A DNA stretch of 64,000 nucleotides from Coprococcus ammoniilyticus. Its GTDB lineage: Bacteria; Bacillota; Clostridia; Lachnospirales; Lachnospiraceae. Positions 53,417-62,157 of this stretch are shown one piece after another; the first letter of the stretch is position 1, and every line of letters begins with the position of its first letter. The notes beneath the pieces were generated by a model, which saw only the letters and a list, made by a program, of their open reading frames with translations, was not told the origin of the DNA and made no database searches. Location: the NCBI RefSeq assembly GCF_025567345.1, contig NZ_JAOQJS010000006.1:124001-188000 (forward strand), given 5' to 3'. Both the position numbers and the translations under genes were made by a program.

Positions 53417-54076
53417 ATGAGAGTAACATTTGAAGATGTAAAAAAGAACAAAGCGGTTCAGACATATATAAGGATGGCAGACGAATCCTTACATGCAATG
53501 GGATATACAGAGCATGGATTTGCACATGTGGAACGTGTAGCAGAGACAGCAAGGGAGATACTGCTGACACTTGGCTATTCCGAGCGCGAAGCGGAGCTTG
53601 CGAGTATTGCAGGGTATCTGCATGATATCGGAAATGTTGTGAACCGGGAAGGACATGCGCAGTCCGGTGCGGTCATGGCGTTTCGGATATTGGACGATAT
53701 GGGTGCAGATCCGGAGGATACAGCGACGATCATAACAGCAATAGGCAATCACGATGAGTCGGCGGCATTTCCGGTAAATCCGATCGCAGCAGCATTGCTG
53801 ATCGCGGATAAAAGTGATGTGAGAAATTCAAGAGTCAGAAATACGGATATTTCATCCTTTGATATTCATGACAGAGTGAACTATGCCGTAAAAGAAAACA
53901 AACTGAAGATTACCAAGGATTCACATATCGAGCTGAAATTAAAGATCGATAAATCTATGTGTGCCGTTATGGATTATTTTGAGATCTTTTTACAACGTAT
54001 GATCCTGTGTAGGAAATCAGCCGAGGTGCTTGGGCTGGAATTCTGGCTTATGATCAATAAACAACGGGTAATCTGA
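53417..54076 (+). CDS. HD-domain phosphohydrolase
   Basis: A 219-residue protein. HGFAHVERV (His37), LHDIGN (His69-Asp70), GHAQSG (His80) and NHDES form the metal-binding set of HD hydrolases. Such enzymes cleave phosphate esters of nucleotides or second messengers; the substrate here is unknown. The start is a weak site (no strong AGGAGG). It is followed 10 bp later by polyphosphate kinase, so a joint role in phosphate or nucleotide balance is possible but only inferred. Confidence 0.82.
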   Translation: MRVTFEDVKKNKAVQTYIRMADESLHAMGYTEHGFAHVERVAETAREILLTLGYSEREAELASIAGYLHDIGNVVNREGHAQSGAVMAFRILDDMGADPEDTATIITAIGNHDESAAFPVNPIAAALLIADKSDVRNSRVRNTDISSFDIHDRVNYAVKENKLKITKDSHIELKLKIDKSMCAVMDYFEIFLQRMILCRKSAEVLGLEFWLMINKQRVI

Positions 54077-54086
54077 CAGGGGGTGT

Positions 54087-56387
54087 ATGGCGATTCAAAG
54101 AATATTTCATTACATAAAAGAGAAAATAACAGGAGCGATAAAAAGAATGAATAACGAAGAAAAGGATCTGAAAAATGTAGAAGTGGCAAATGAAACAGAA
54201 AAAAATACTCGATTTGGAAGAAAAAATAAACAGAAAGCAGAGGGAGAGAAAACACAGGAAGAAAAAACGGTAAAAAAGGTGAATCATATCGGATTGTATG
54301 AAAATCGTGAATTATCATGGCTGAAATTCAATGAACGTGTGCTGGAAGAAGCCGAGGACACCAGTGTTCCATTGTGCGAGCGGATGACATTTTTGTCTAT
54401 CTTTCAGAGCAATCTGGATGAATTCTTTATGGTGCGTGTCGGTTCGTTGGAGGATCAGAAGCTGTTAAGCCAGAAACTCCGGGAGAACAAGACAAATATG
54501 ACAGCGGGAGAGCAGATCGAGGCAATCTTAAAACGAGTTGCAGAACTAAACGAAAGAAAGGATGCCATCTATGCTTCCATTATGAAGGAGGTTGGTGAGA
54601 AGGGCGTTCATCTGACAGATTTTAAAGCACTTGCAAAATCAGAGAGCAAATATCTGGAAGAATATTTCATGAAAGAGATCGTACCGTTGTTATCGGTTAT
54701 GATCGTTGGAAGAAAGCAGCCATTTCCGTTTTTGAAGGGACAGGAGATTTACGCGCTTGCTGTTCTTGGCACAAGAAATGGTAAGAAAAAAATCGGGATC
54801 ATTCCATGCAGCAGTTCTGTATTCCCAAGGCTGATCCGGATTCCGACAAAGGATGATACCTATATGCTGGTCGAGGAACTGATCCTGCATTTCTTGCCAA
54901 AGGTGTATAAGGGCTATAAGGTTCTGGAAAAATCTGTGATCCGCGTAACGAGAAATGCGGATATTGATTTTAATGCCGTCTATGATGAAGATCTTGATTA
55001 CAGAGATAAGATGGCACAGATCGTAAAGCTCAGAAAGAAGCTTGCACCGGTACGGCTGGAATTATCCCGTGATATCAATGAAGATATGATAAAACAGGTA
55101 TGTGAGTATGCAGAGATGGAAGAGCCACATGTATTCTTAAATCAGGCTCCGCTTGATCTTTCATTCCTGTTCCAGATCGAGGATATTCTGAGAAAAGATG
55201 CAAATCTGGTCTATCAGAGACGTGTACCGCAGCCATCTCCGATGTTAAAGAGCAATGAACATATCATACCACAGATTTTGGATCATGATGTTTTATTATC
55301 CTATCCGTATGAGAGCATTAAACCATTTCTGCAGATGCTTCAGGAGGCTGCCCGTGATCCGGAGGTTATCTCTATTCGTATGACACTTTACCGTCTGGCA
55401 AGAAATAGCAAGGTGGTAGAGGCACTGACCGAAGCTGCTGAAAATGGCAAACAGGTCGATGTACTGGTTGAATTAAAGGCGAGATTTGACGAGGCAAATA
55501 ATATTGAGTGGAGCCGTACGTTAGAGGATGCAGGCTGCCATGTCGTATATGGAATTGATGGCTTAAAGGTTCATTCAAAGCTGTGTCTGATCACCAGAAA
55601 GGTTGGAGATGAGATTCAGTATATTACGCAGGTCGGAACCGGAAATTATAACGAAAAGACTTCCAGATTATATACGGATCTGTCGTTGATCACAGCAGAT
55701 AAGAGAATTGGAGAAGAAGCAGCAAAGGTATTTCAGGCGATTCTGCTTGGTTCTGTAGTAGAAGATATGGAACATCTGCTGGTTGCACCAAAATGTCTCC
55801 AGAATAAGGTCCTTGCCATGATCGAGAATGAGATTCAGATCGCAAAGGAAGGAAAGCCCGCCTATATCGGAATCAAGATCAATTCACTGACGGATAAGAA
55901 GATCATAGATAAGCTGATCGATGCATCCAGAGCCGGAGTAAAGATCGACATGGTGATCCGTGGCATTAACTGCTTAAGAAGTGGAATACCGGGAGATACC
56001 GGTAATATTCATATTGTAAGTATTGTAGGACGTTTCCTGGAACACTCCAGAATCTATATTTTCGGAACGCATGACAGGGATAAGGTATATATCGCATCGG
56101 CTGATTTTATGACGAGAAATACACTTCGTCGTGTGGAGGTCGCAGCGCCGCTTTATGATGAGACGGTGAAGAATAAAGTCAGGAAGATGTTTGCAACGAT
56201 GCTTCGCGATAATGTGAAAGCCAGAGAGCAGCAGCCGGATGGCAGTTATCAGAAACTGTCAATGGTGGGACCTGTCTTAAATTCACAGGAATATTTTTAC
56301 GAGGAAGCATATATGGAAGCCGGAGATGCTTTTCATCAGCTTTTAAGAAAGCAGGATATGGATACGGAGAAGAAACAGACGGTGTAA
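54087..56387 (+). CDS. ppk1: Polyphosphate kinase 1
   Basis: A 766-residue enzyme that polymerises ATP gamma-phosphate into polyphosphate, reversibly. The N-terminal NRELSWLKFNERVLEEA block begins near residue 73. The catalytic His496 lies in LKVHSKLCLITRK and the second conserved His653 in LEHSRIYIF. Residues 1-70 are a Lys/Glu-rich extension not seen in typical PPK1, so translation may instead start at ATG 54147. A GACAGGGGGTG site precedes the ATG at 54087. The next genes make glycerol-phosphate polymers. Confidence 0.94.
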   Translation: MAIQRIFHYIKEKITGAIKRMNNEEKDLKNVEVANETEKNTRFGRKNKQKAEGEKTQEEKTVKKVNHIGLYENRELSWLKFNERVLEEAEDTSVPLCERMTFLSIFQSNLDEFFMVRVGSLEDQKLLSQKLRENKTNMTAGEQIEAILKRVAELNERKDAIYASIMKEVGEKGVHLTDFKALAKSESKYLEEYFMKEIVPLLSVMIVGRKQPFPFLKGQEIYALAVLGTRNGKKKIGIIPCSSSVFPRLIRIPTKDDTYMLVEELILHFLPKVYKGYKVLEKSVIRVTRNADIDFNAVYDEDLDYRDKMAQIVKLRKKLAPVRLELSRDINEDMIKQVCEYAEMEEPHVFLNQAPLDLSFLFQIEDILRKDANLVYQRRVPQPSPMLKSNEHIIPQILDHDVLLSYPYESIKPFLQMLQEAARDPEVISIRMTLYRLARNSKVVEALTEAAENGKQVDVLVELKARFDEANNIEWSRTLEDAGCHVVYGIDGLKVHSKLCLITRKVGDEIQYITQVGTGNYNEKTSRLYTDLSLITADKRIGEEAAKVFQAILLGSVVEDMEHLLVAPKCLQNKVLAMIENEIQIAKEGKPAYIGIKINSLTDKKIIDKLIDASRAGVKIDMVIRGINCLRSGIPGDTGNIHIVSIVGRFLEHSRIYIFGTHDRDKVYIASADFMTRNTLRRVEVAAPLYDETVKNKVRKMFATMLRDNVKAREQQPDGSYQKLSMVGPVLNSQEYFYEEAYMEAGDAFHQLLRKQDMDTEKKQTV

Positions 56388-56507
56388 TTCCGACAAAGTC
56401 AGAAAATAGAACCTGACACAGGGGAAAATGTTATTGAAAGTTTACCTGTAAATAGATATACTATAAGTGGTAAAACAGGTTAAAAAGATAAGGAGTTTTA
56501 ACACGAT

Positions 56508-58550
56508 ATGAAGCTTTCGATAACAGGATTATTTAAGCGGCATGTAAAGGAAGAAAAAAAGCCGCAGAATATAGATGCAGGTCAGGAAAAGAAACCGGCT
56601 TCCATAATTCAGACAGATACATGGAAGAAGCCATCATCAGATGGACTGGTGGATTATCATGCTGTAACCGGAGAAGGAACACCGGAGTATCAGGAACGGC
56701 AAAACAGTTTACAGCAGATGGAGGCATGGGCGAAAGAGAACCAGATTCCGGTCGGCAAGCGTACGGTGACCGATTATTACTATGACAGTAAGATCGTACC
56801 GGGACGGGTTGTACTGATGGGACTCGGAAAAAATGTCCGTGGCAGTATGCAGTATATTTTAAATGAATTAAATTATAACGATGCATTTAAAGATTTTCAT
56901 ATCTATGTCAAAACAGCCAAAGATACAGAAGAGATTGTAAAGACCTATATCAGACAGAACGGATGGAGCCGTACAGAAGCGGTGACTCCGGATTCTGTCT
57001 ATATGGAGTTGATCGAAACGGCACAGTTTCTTCTGACTGAGGTGTATTTAACGGCTGCATGGGTGAAGAAAGAAGGTCAGATGTACATTAATATCTGGCA
57101 TGGAACCCCGCTTAAAAAGCTGGGACTTGCAAAGAATGCAAAAGGAAAGCATAAGAATGGCATTCAGCAGAGCAATTTCATTGATGCAGACTATCTGTTA
57201 TATCCAAATGATTATACAAAAAAACATATGCTGGAATCCTATAAGGTTGCAGACCTGATGCCGGGTAAGGTCTTAAAGCTCGGTTATCCAAGAACCGGTG
57301 GTATGTTAGAGGCTGCGCAGAGTGACCAGACAGAATTGCGCAAGATGCTTGCACCGAACGGGGAGCACATTTATGCCTACATGCCAACCTGGAAGGATTA
57401 TCTTAAGGTCGATCAGGTTGTTGCGGAATCAAAGGAGCTTCTGGATTATCTGGATGCAAATCTCCGAGAGGATCAGATCCTCTATGTAAATCTGCATCAC
57501 AGAGTCAGCGATTCGCTGGATTACAGTCAGTTTAAGAGGATCCGCCAGTTTCCTCCGACAGTGGACAGCTATAAGCTGTTGGCATTGACGGATGCACTGA
57601 TCACGGATTACTCCAGTGTATTCTATGATTATCTGGCACTTCGCCGGCAGATTGTTTTATATTGCGCTGACTATGAGCTGTATCGTAAGAAACGTGGCAC
57701 TTATATGGATCTGATGGAGCTTCCTTTTGATAAGGCAGTAACACCGGAAGAGGTACTTGCGGCGATCAACCGTGGTAAGACCTATGATGATGAAGCAGCA
57801 TATCAGGAGTTCTGTGCTTACGATTCTGTTGAGAATGCGCACAAGCTCTGCAGTTTATTCCTGGGAACAGAGGATGAAGTTGTAGTAGAAGCGATTCCGA
57901 AAAATAAGAAAAAGAAAGTAATGATCTATTCAGATGCGCTATCCGAGTGTACGGAGACACAGTGGCTTAGAAAAACAGCGGAAAACTGTGCCGGAAGTGA
58001 TACGATGGAATTATTTATTTCCTGCAATCAGGATATGGTCAATGAGAATAAGGATTCAGCATATCCGTTGCTGAATAAAGTTCCGGTTATCGGAACAACC
58101 GCTGATTATTTCCCAAGTGCGATGGGACGTACAGCGAAGAAGCTCTACGAAAGTGGGAAGATTACGATAGGACAGGCAATGTCCATATGGAAATATGATT
58201 ATGCAGCAGCAGTCAGGCGTTTTCTGGGACGTGCTGCCTTTGATCTGGCTGTATTGCTTGATGTGACAGATCCGGAAAAACTTCTGTCATTGACATTTAT
58301 GGATCAGCCAAATAAAATAATGATTATCAGTGACCTTATGTACAAAGAGATCACAGAAAATAATAATACATTCCTGAAGGATGCCTTACAGGTAAGTGCA
58401 TCTTATATGAGGGCAGTATTTGTGAAGAATGAAGAGCAGTATGCATATATCAGTCAGATGATCGGGGATGCATGTCCGGTTTGTTATATGAAGGATGCAA
58501 AAGATCTGACACAGGCGATCAACGCTGCTGTGATAAGAGAAGGAGAATAA
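56508..58550 (+). CDS. CDP-glycerol glycerophosphotransferase family protein (TagF/TagB-like)
   Basis: A 680-residue cytoplasmic enzyme that adds glycerol-phosphate units to a lipid-linked wall polymer. The glycerophosphotransferase domain (about 90-460) has NIWHGTPLKKLG (His198), YMPTWKDY, NLHHRVSDS and TDYSSVFYDYLAL. A C-terminal region of about 210 residues (from 470) is not part of the standard domain and may fold as a second nucleotide- or glycan-binding unit. AAGGAG precedes the ATG. It is 1 bp from tagD, which makes its substrate CDP-glycerol. Confidence 0.9.
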   Translation: MKLSITGLFKRHVKEEKKPQNIDAGQEKKPASIIQTDTWKKPSSDGLVDYHAVTGEGTPEYQERQNSLQQMEAWAKENQIPVGKRTVTDYYYDSKIVPGRVVLMGLGKNVRGSMQYILNELNYNDAFKDFHIYVKTAKDTEEIVKTYIRQNGWSRTEAVTPDSVYMELIETAQFLLTEVYLTAAWVKKEGQMYINIWHGTPLKKLGLAKNAKGKHKNGIQQSNFIDADYLLYPNDYTKKHMLESYKVADLMPGKVLKLGYPRTGGMLEAAQSDQTELRKMLAPNGEHIYAYMPTWKDYLKVDQVVAESKELLDYLDANLREDQILYVNLHHRVSDSLDYSQFKRIRQFPPTVDSYKLLALTDALITDYSSVFYDYLALRRQIVLYCADYELYRKKRGTYMDLMELPFDKAVTPEEVLAAINRGKTYDDEAAYQEFCAYDSVENAHKLCSLFLGTEDEVVVEAIPKNKKKKVMIYSDALSECTETQWLRKTAENCAGSDTMELFISCNQDMVNENKDSAYPLLNKVPVIGTTADYFPSAMGRTAKKLYESGKITIGQAMSIWKYDYAAAVRRFLGRAAFDLAVLLDVTDPEKLLSLTFMDQPNKIMIISDLMYKEITENNNTFLKDALQVSASYMRAVFVKNEEQYAYISQMIGDACPVCYMKDAKDLTQAINAAVIREGE

Positions 58551-58551
58551 T

Positions 58552-58941
58552 ATGAAAAAGGTAATAACATATGGAACCTTTGATTTGCTGCATTACGGAC
58601 ATATTAATCTGTTACGGAGAGCAAAGGAATTAGGAGACTATCTGATCGTTGCACTTTCAACAGATGAATTTAACTGGAATCAGAAGCATAAGAAATGTTA
58701 TTTTTCTTATGAGGAAAGAAAGCAGTTATTAGAGGCGATCCGTTATGTTGACCTTGTCATTCCGGAGGAATGCTGGGAACAGAAATCAGAAGATATCAAA
58801 GAATTTAAGATCGATACCTTTGTTATGGGAAATGATTGGGAAGGAAAGTTTGATTTTCTGAAAGACTATTGTGATGTCGTGTATCTTCCAAGAACACCAG
58901 ACATTTCAACTACCCAGATCAAAGATGATCTTGGAAAATAA
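58552..58941 (+). CDS. tagD: Glycerol-3-phosphate cytidylyltransferase
   Basis: A 129-residue enzyme that makes CDP-glycerol from CTP and glycerol 3-phosphate. The nucleotidyltransferase HYGH (14-17), FDLLHYGHINLLRRAKELGD and C-terminal ISTTQIK are complete, and the length is that of TagD. It directly supplies the TagF-like enzyme encoded just upstream and is likely co-transcribed with it. AGAAGGAG precedes the ATG. The polymer is either wall teichoic acid or another glycerol-phosphate-decorated glycan. Confidence 0.96.
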   Translation: MKKVITYGTFDLLHYGHINLLRRAKELGDYLIVALSTDEFNWNQKHKKCYFSYEERKQLLEAIRYVDLVIPEECWEQKSEDIKEFKIDTFVMGNDWEGKFDFLKDYCDVVYLPRTPDISTTQIKDDLGK

Positions 58942-58958
58942 AAGGATGGTAGCGGAAA

Positions 58959-60374
58959 ATGAAATTTCATCTGCCTTGGAAACGGGAACAGGAAAAGAAA
59001 GAATATACATTGATCTATGATGGAAATGGCGGCAGACAGAACGGTGAACGTTTTGTCCGCCGTTCATTTTGGCTTCCGGACGGGGACTTCGGGAAAGAAA
59101 AAAAGTTTGTTTCAAATACTGATGGTGGGAATTTGACTGTTGAAACAGTATTTTCCAATTCGGATCTGAAGTGCGTCGGTTACTATGCCAGAAAGCGCAC
59201 AGAAGAAGGCTGGATATGGTATGGAACAGATCATAACTGGCACGATTCCTTTTATGACAGCACGGTTTGCAAGCAGTTGATACCGATCGCGGCATCGGTA
59301 GAGCCTTTGTATGAAGCTGTGGATGACGAGATCTATCTGGTTGCACAGTGGGAGGATGAACATGGAATCCGCAGAAACTGTGGATATGAGATATTCTCGA
59401 AAAAACTGATGGCGCATGCATTTGGCGGTATGGATGGTACAACCTATCATAATACGGCAGAGGCATTTGAGCATGGGAAAAAGGAAGGCTATCAGTCATT
59501 TGAGATCGATCTTTCCTATACGGAGGATGACCGTCTGGTATTGTGTCATGGCTGGACAGAGAATAATTGTAAGTGCACCGGGGTTTCGTATAAGCCGGAA
59601 TTTGCACATATGACATATGAACAGGCAATGCAGATACCGATCCATGGACATTCGATCATGGATGCGAGACAGTTCTATGAAAAAGCAAAGAATGAACCTG
59701 CCTATACATTTGAAATTGATTTCCATAATATAAAAAAAGGGAACGAGAAACGGGTTGCCGCTATGCTGGAGGATTTCCGGCAGGATGAAGGTCTGCTCGA
59801 TCGTCTGCTGATGCAGGTATACAGCCAGCCGATGTATGAACAGATCGACTCCGTATATCATTTTGCAAATTACATGTATCTGGTTGGATTAAATATCGAT
59901 AAGCTGGATGCGATCCTTACTTATTGTCTGGATCATGGAATATGCAGTGTTGCAATGCGGACGAATTTTGTAACAAAGGAAAATGTCCGGAAGGTACATG
60001 ATGCCGGTCTGTATGCATTTTGTTATACGGTTTCAGATGATGCTGTTTATGCCAATTATCTGTTCCAGCTTGGTGTGGATATGATCTGTACAGATTTTGT
60101 AACGGAAAAAGCACTGGAAGCAACGAAGGAAACATTTGGCAGATATCCGTTTATGGTGTGGTACAACAGCAACCATAAGGAAGCAGTCAGTCATTACCCG
60201 GAGACTTCCGATGGAGATGAGAATGCGGGAACGCTTACCCGGTTGAAGAGTGGAAATCTGGAATACAGGGATAAGACGATCTGGGAACATACCGAAGGGC
60301 AGACAACTGTGGGCATGCGGATACGAAGTACCGGGAAAACGATTTGCAGGATGGAAACTGCGCATATCCATTGA
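58959..60374 (+). CDS. Glycerophosphodiester phosphodiesterase-domain protein with displaced C-terminal frame
   Basis: A 471-residue protein. Residues 14-131 (YTLIYDGNGG to YLVAQWE) resemble a Listeria-Bacteroides-type beta-grasp repeat. Residues 150-400 form a GDPD domain: His153 (MAHAF), NTAEAF (165-170), Glu182/Asp184 (FEIDLSY) and His197 (LCHGW). No signal peptide is seen. The last 20 residues do not resemble the domain, whereas the +1 frame continues with a coherent GYEVPGKRFAGWKLR end up to 60546; a frameshift near 60300 is likely. It follows tagD by 17 bp and may hydrolyse glycerophosphodiesters of the same polymer. Confidence 0.75.
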   Translation: MKFHLPWKREQEKKEYTLIYDGNGGRQNGERFVRRSFWLPDGDFGKEKKFVSNTDGGNLTVETVFSNSDLKCVGYYARKRTEEGWIWYGTDHNWHDSFYDSTVCKQLIPIAASVEPLYEAVDDEIYLVAQWEDEHGIRRNCGYEIFSKKLMAHAFGGMDGTTYHNTAEAFEHGKKEGYQSFEIDLSYTEDDRLVLCHGWTENNCKCTGVSYKPEFAHMTYEQAMQIPIHGHSIMDARQFYEKAKNEPAYTFEIDFHNIKKGNEKRVAAMLEDFRQDEGLLDRLLMQVYSQPMYEQIDSVYHFANYMYLVGLNIDKLDAILTYCLDHGICSVAMRTNFVTKENVRKVHDAGLYAFCYTVSDDAVYANYLFQLGVDMICTDFVTEKALEATKETFGRYPFMVWYNSNHKEAVSHYPETSDGDENAGTLTRLKSGNLEYRDKTIWEHTEGQTTVGMRIRSTGKTICRMETAHIH

Positions 60375-60546
60375 AGGAAAAAATTTGTGGTATTCGACGG
60401 ATGGATTATTCCATGCAGCGAAGGACTATACGGTCAGAAAGAGTATTCAGGCATGTATTTTCAAGGATGGAGATGTGCTCCCGGATTTCGATGTCAGGAA
60501 GAATATGAAAGTAATTATGGCAGCAGTATGGGAGAATCTTGATTGA
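60303..60546 (+). pseudogene. Out-of-frame C-terminal coding segment of the GDPD protein
   Basis: In the alternative frame the sequence reads on as RQLWACGYEVPGKRFAGWKLR, then WYSTDGLFHAAKDY and KVIMAAVWENL. This mirrors the N-terminal repeat of the same protein (paired FAGW and VAQW-type ends). It has no ribosome-binding site of its own. It is best read as the true C-terminus, displaced by a one-base change near 60300 or by a sequencing error. Confidence 0.55.
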
Positions 60547-60569
60547 TCCTCCCATATTTTCTAGGTTTT

Positions 60570-60721
60570 CCGATGTTCTATTTGCCGTCAGCCGCCCTAA
60601 CTTACCCTTACGGGTTCAGACAAGGGCTTTGTGCCGGTAGCTAGTGCAGGCATCATAACGGAAATTATACTTTATGTTTTCTATCCACCCTGACAGCAGA
60701 CGCAGGCGAATGGAATGTCGG
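60570..60721 (+). repeat. Palindromic element I (type 2 core, weak arms)
   Basis: Arms CCGATGTTCTATTTGCC and GGCGAATGGAATGTCGG pair with mismatches. The tip is GCCC-TAACT-TACCC-TTAC-GGGT-TCAGACAA-GGGC. Compared with element B, the closing stem changes from GTGC/GCAC to GCCC/GGGC and the inner stem from CGCC/GGC to TACCC/GGGT, both with pairing preserved. Confidence 0.7.
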
Positions 60722-60755
60722 ATAACAAAAATAGATGAAAGGATTAAAAATAAAT

Positions 60756-61694
60756 ATGAAGATAGTATTTTTAGATCGTAAGACGATAGGAGAAGACATT
60801 GACTTGACGGGCTTTGAGGCTTTGGGAGAAGTTGTAACATATGAGATGTCACAGCCGGAAGAAGTTCCGGATCGGGTGAAGGATGCAGAAGTTATCATTG
60901 TGAATAAAGTTCCGGTAAATGAGCAGACGGTTGGAACGGCTCAGAATCTGAAGCTGGTTTGTGTAGCGGCAACCGGAACAAACAATCTGGATAAGAACTA
61001 TCTGGATAAACGGGGAATTGAATGGAGAAATGCAGCCGGATATTCCACTACGATCGTTGCACAGCATACATTCGCCATGCTTTTTTATCTGCTTGAAAAG
61101 CTTCGGTATTATGATGATTATGTAAAGAATGGCTCTTACCAGAAAAATGATGTATTTACCTGGTTTGGCGAGCCGTTTACAGAGCTTGCCGGAAAGACAT
61201 GGGGTATCATCGGACTTGGTGCGATCGGAAGAAAGGTAGCAGATATAGCGAAGGCATTTGGTGTCCATGTGATCTATTATTCAGCATCCGGCAGACCGTC
61301 ACAGGAGGGTTATGAGCAGGTAGATCTGGATACACTTCTTCGGACTTCTGATGTTATATCGGTTCATGCGCCATTAAATGAATATACCGAGAATCTGATG
61401 GATAAAGCGGCATTTGCAAAGATGAAAAAAGATGCAATCTTCCTGAACCTTGGACGTGGACCGATCGTAGTAGAAGAAGATCTTGCAGAAGCCTTGAAGC
61501 AGGGCACGATCGCAGCCGCAGGTTTAGATGTCCTTCGGACAGAGCCGATACAGCCGGACAATCCGCTACTTGCTATAAAGGACAGTCATAAGCTGCTCAT
61601 CACGCCACATATCGCATGGGCAAGTACCGAAGCCCGTACCCGCCTGATGCAGATCGTCCTTGACCATGTAAAGGGTTTTGCTGAGAAGAGATAG
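60756..61694 (+). CDS. D-2-hydroxyacid dehydrogenase (NAD-dependent)
   Basis: A 312-residue cytoplasmic oxidoreductase that reduces a 2-keto acid to a D-2-hydroxy acid (glycerate or phosphonate-type substrates are possible). The NAD-binding GLGAIGRKVADIAKAFG, the VHAPLNEYTENLMD segment with the catalytic Arg region, DVLRTEP (Glu) and TPHIAWAS (His) are all present. ATG 60756 is chosen because GAAAGGA lies upstream and the protein then begins at the conserved MKIVFLD. It is convergent with the AGCS gene; palindrome H lies between them. Confidence 0.9.
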   Translation: MKIVFLDRKTIGEDIDLTGFEALGEVVTYEMSQPEEVPDRVKDAEVIIVNKVPVNEQTVGTAQNLKLVCVAATGTNNLDKNYLDKRGIEWRNAAGYSTTIVAQHTFAMLFYLLEKLRYYDDYVKNGSYQKNDVFTWFGEPFTELAGKTWGIIGLGAIGRKVADIAKAFGVHVIYYSASGRPSQEGYEQVDLDTLLRTSDVISVHAPLNEYTENLMDKAAFAKMKKDAIFLNLGRGPIVVEEDLAEALKQGTIAAAGLDVLRTEPIQPDNPLLAIKDSHKLLITPHIAWASTEARTRLMQIVLDHVKGFAEKR

Positions 61695-61976
61695 CATTAA
61701 TACAAAAAACGCATATATGGGTATAAATGTTATGAAATCAACCTGATACCCGGAAATTATTAAGAAGATGGGTATAGTGTAAAATAAAATGATTTCAGGG
61801 TATGGATGCTTACTATGGGCTATAATACCCGAAAGTAAGGTAGAGATAAGGGTATAGATTATTAAAATGAAAGCAGATACCCAAAAAATAAAATAAGATG
61901 TGGTATGAAGTGTTGCAAAGTGACTTGATACCCATTAACTATATGAAGCGGGGGGAAAGAATTAGTATAGTGCAGA
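61695..61976. other. Intergenic cluster of GGGTAT/ATACCC motifs
   Basis: Eight copies of the six-base motif GGGTAT or its complement lie at 61719, 61746, 61770, 61798, 61825, 61850, 61877 and 61928, in both orientations within 215 bp. No gene is present. Confidence 0.6.
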
Positions 61977-62151
61977 AAAATAAAATAGAGGACCCTGAGA
62001 TATATATTCACTATTATGAAGCAAGCCTATCTGAATGTCGGTCCTTAGCGATCTGCGAAAGCAGGAGCCTAGTACCGCTACATGAAGATAGAACGAAAGT
62101 GTCTTGCGTAATAATATGTGAATTAGATCTCAGGGTCCTCTATTTTATTTT
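61977..62151 (+). repeat. Palindromic element H (type 1 core)
   Basis: Outer arms AAAATAAAATAGAGG and CCTCTATTTTATTTT extend through ACCCTGAGAT and its complement. Inner arm blocks TATTATG-AGCAAG/CTTGCGTAATAATA match element G. The core is ATGT, CGGTCCTTAGCGAT, a CTGC-GAAA-GCAG stem, CCTAGTACCG and ACAT. It lies between two convergent genes, 7 bp after the stop of the AGCS gene read from the right, and its AT-rich ends would work as a bidirectional terminator. Confidence 0.8.
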
Positions 62152-62157
62152 AACAAT

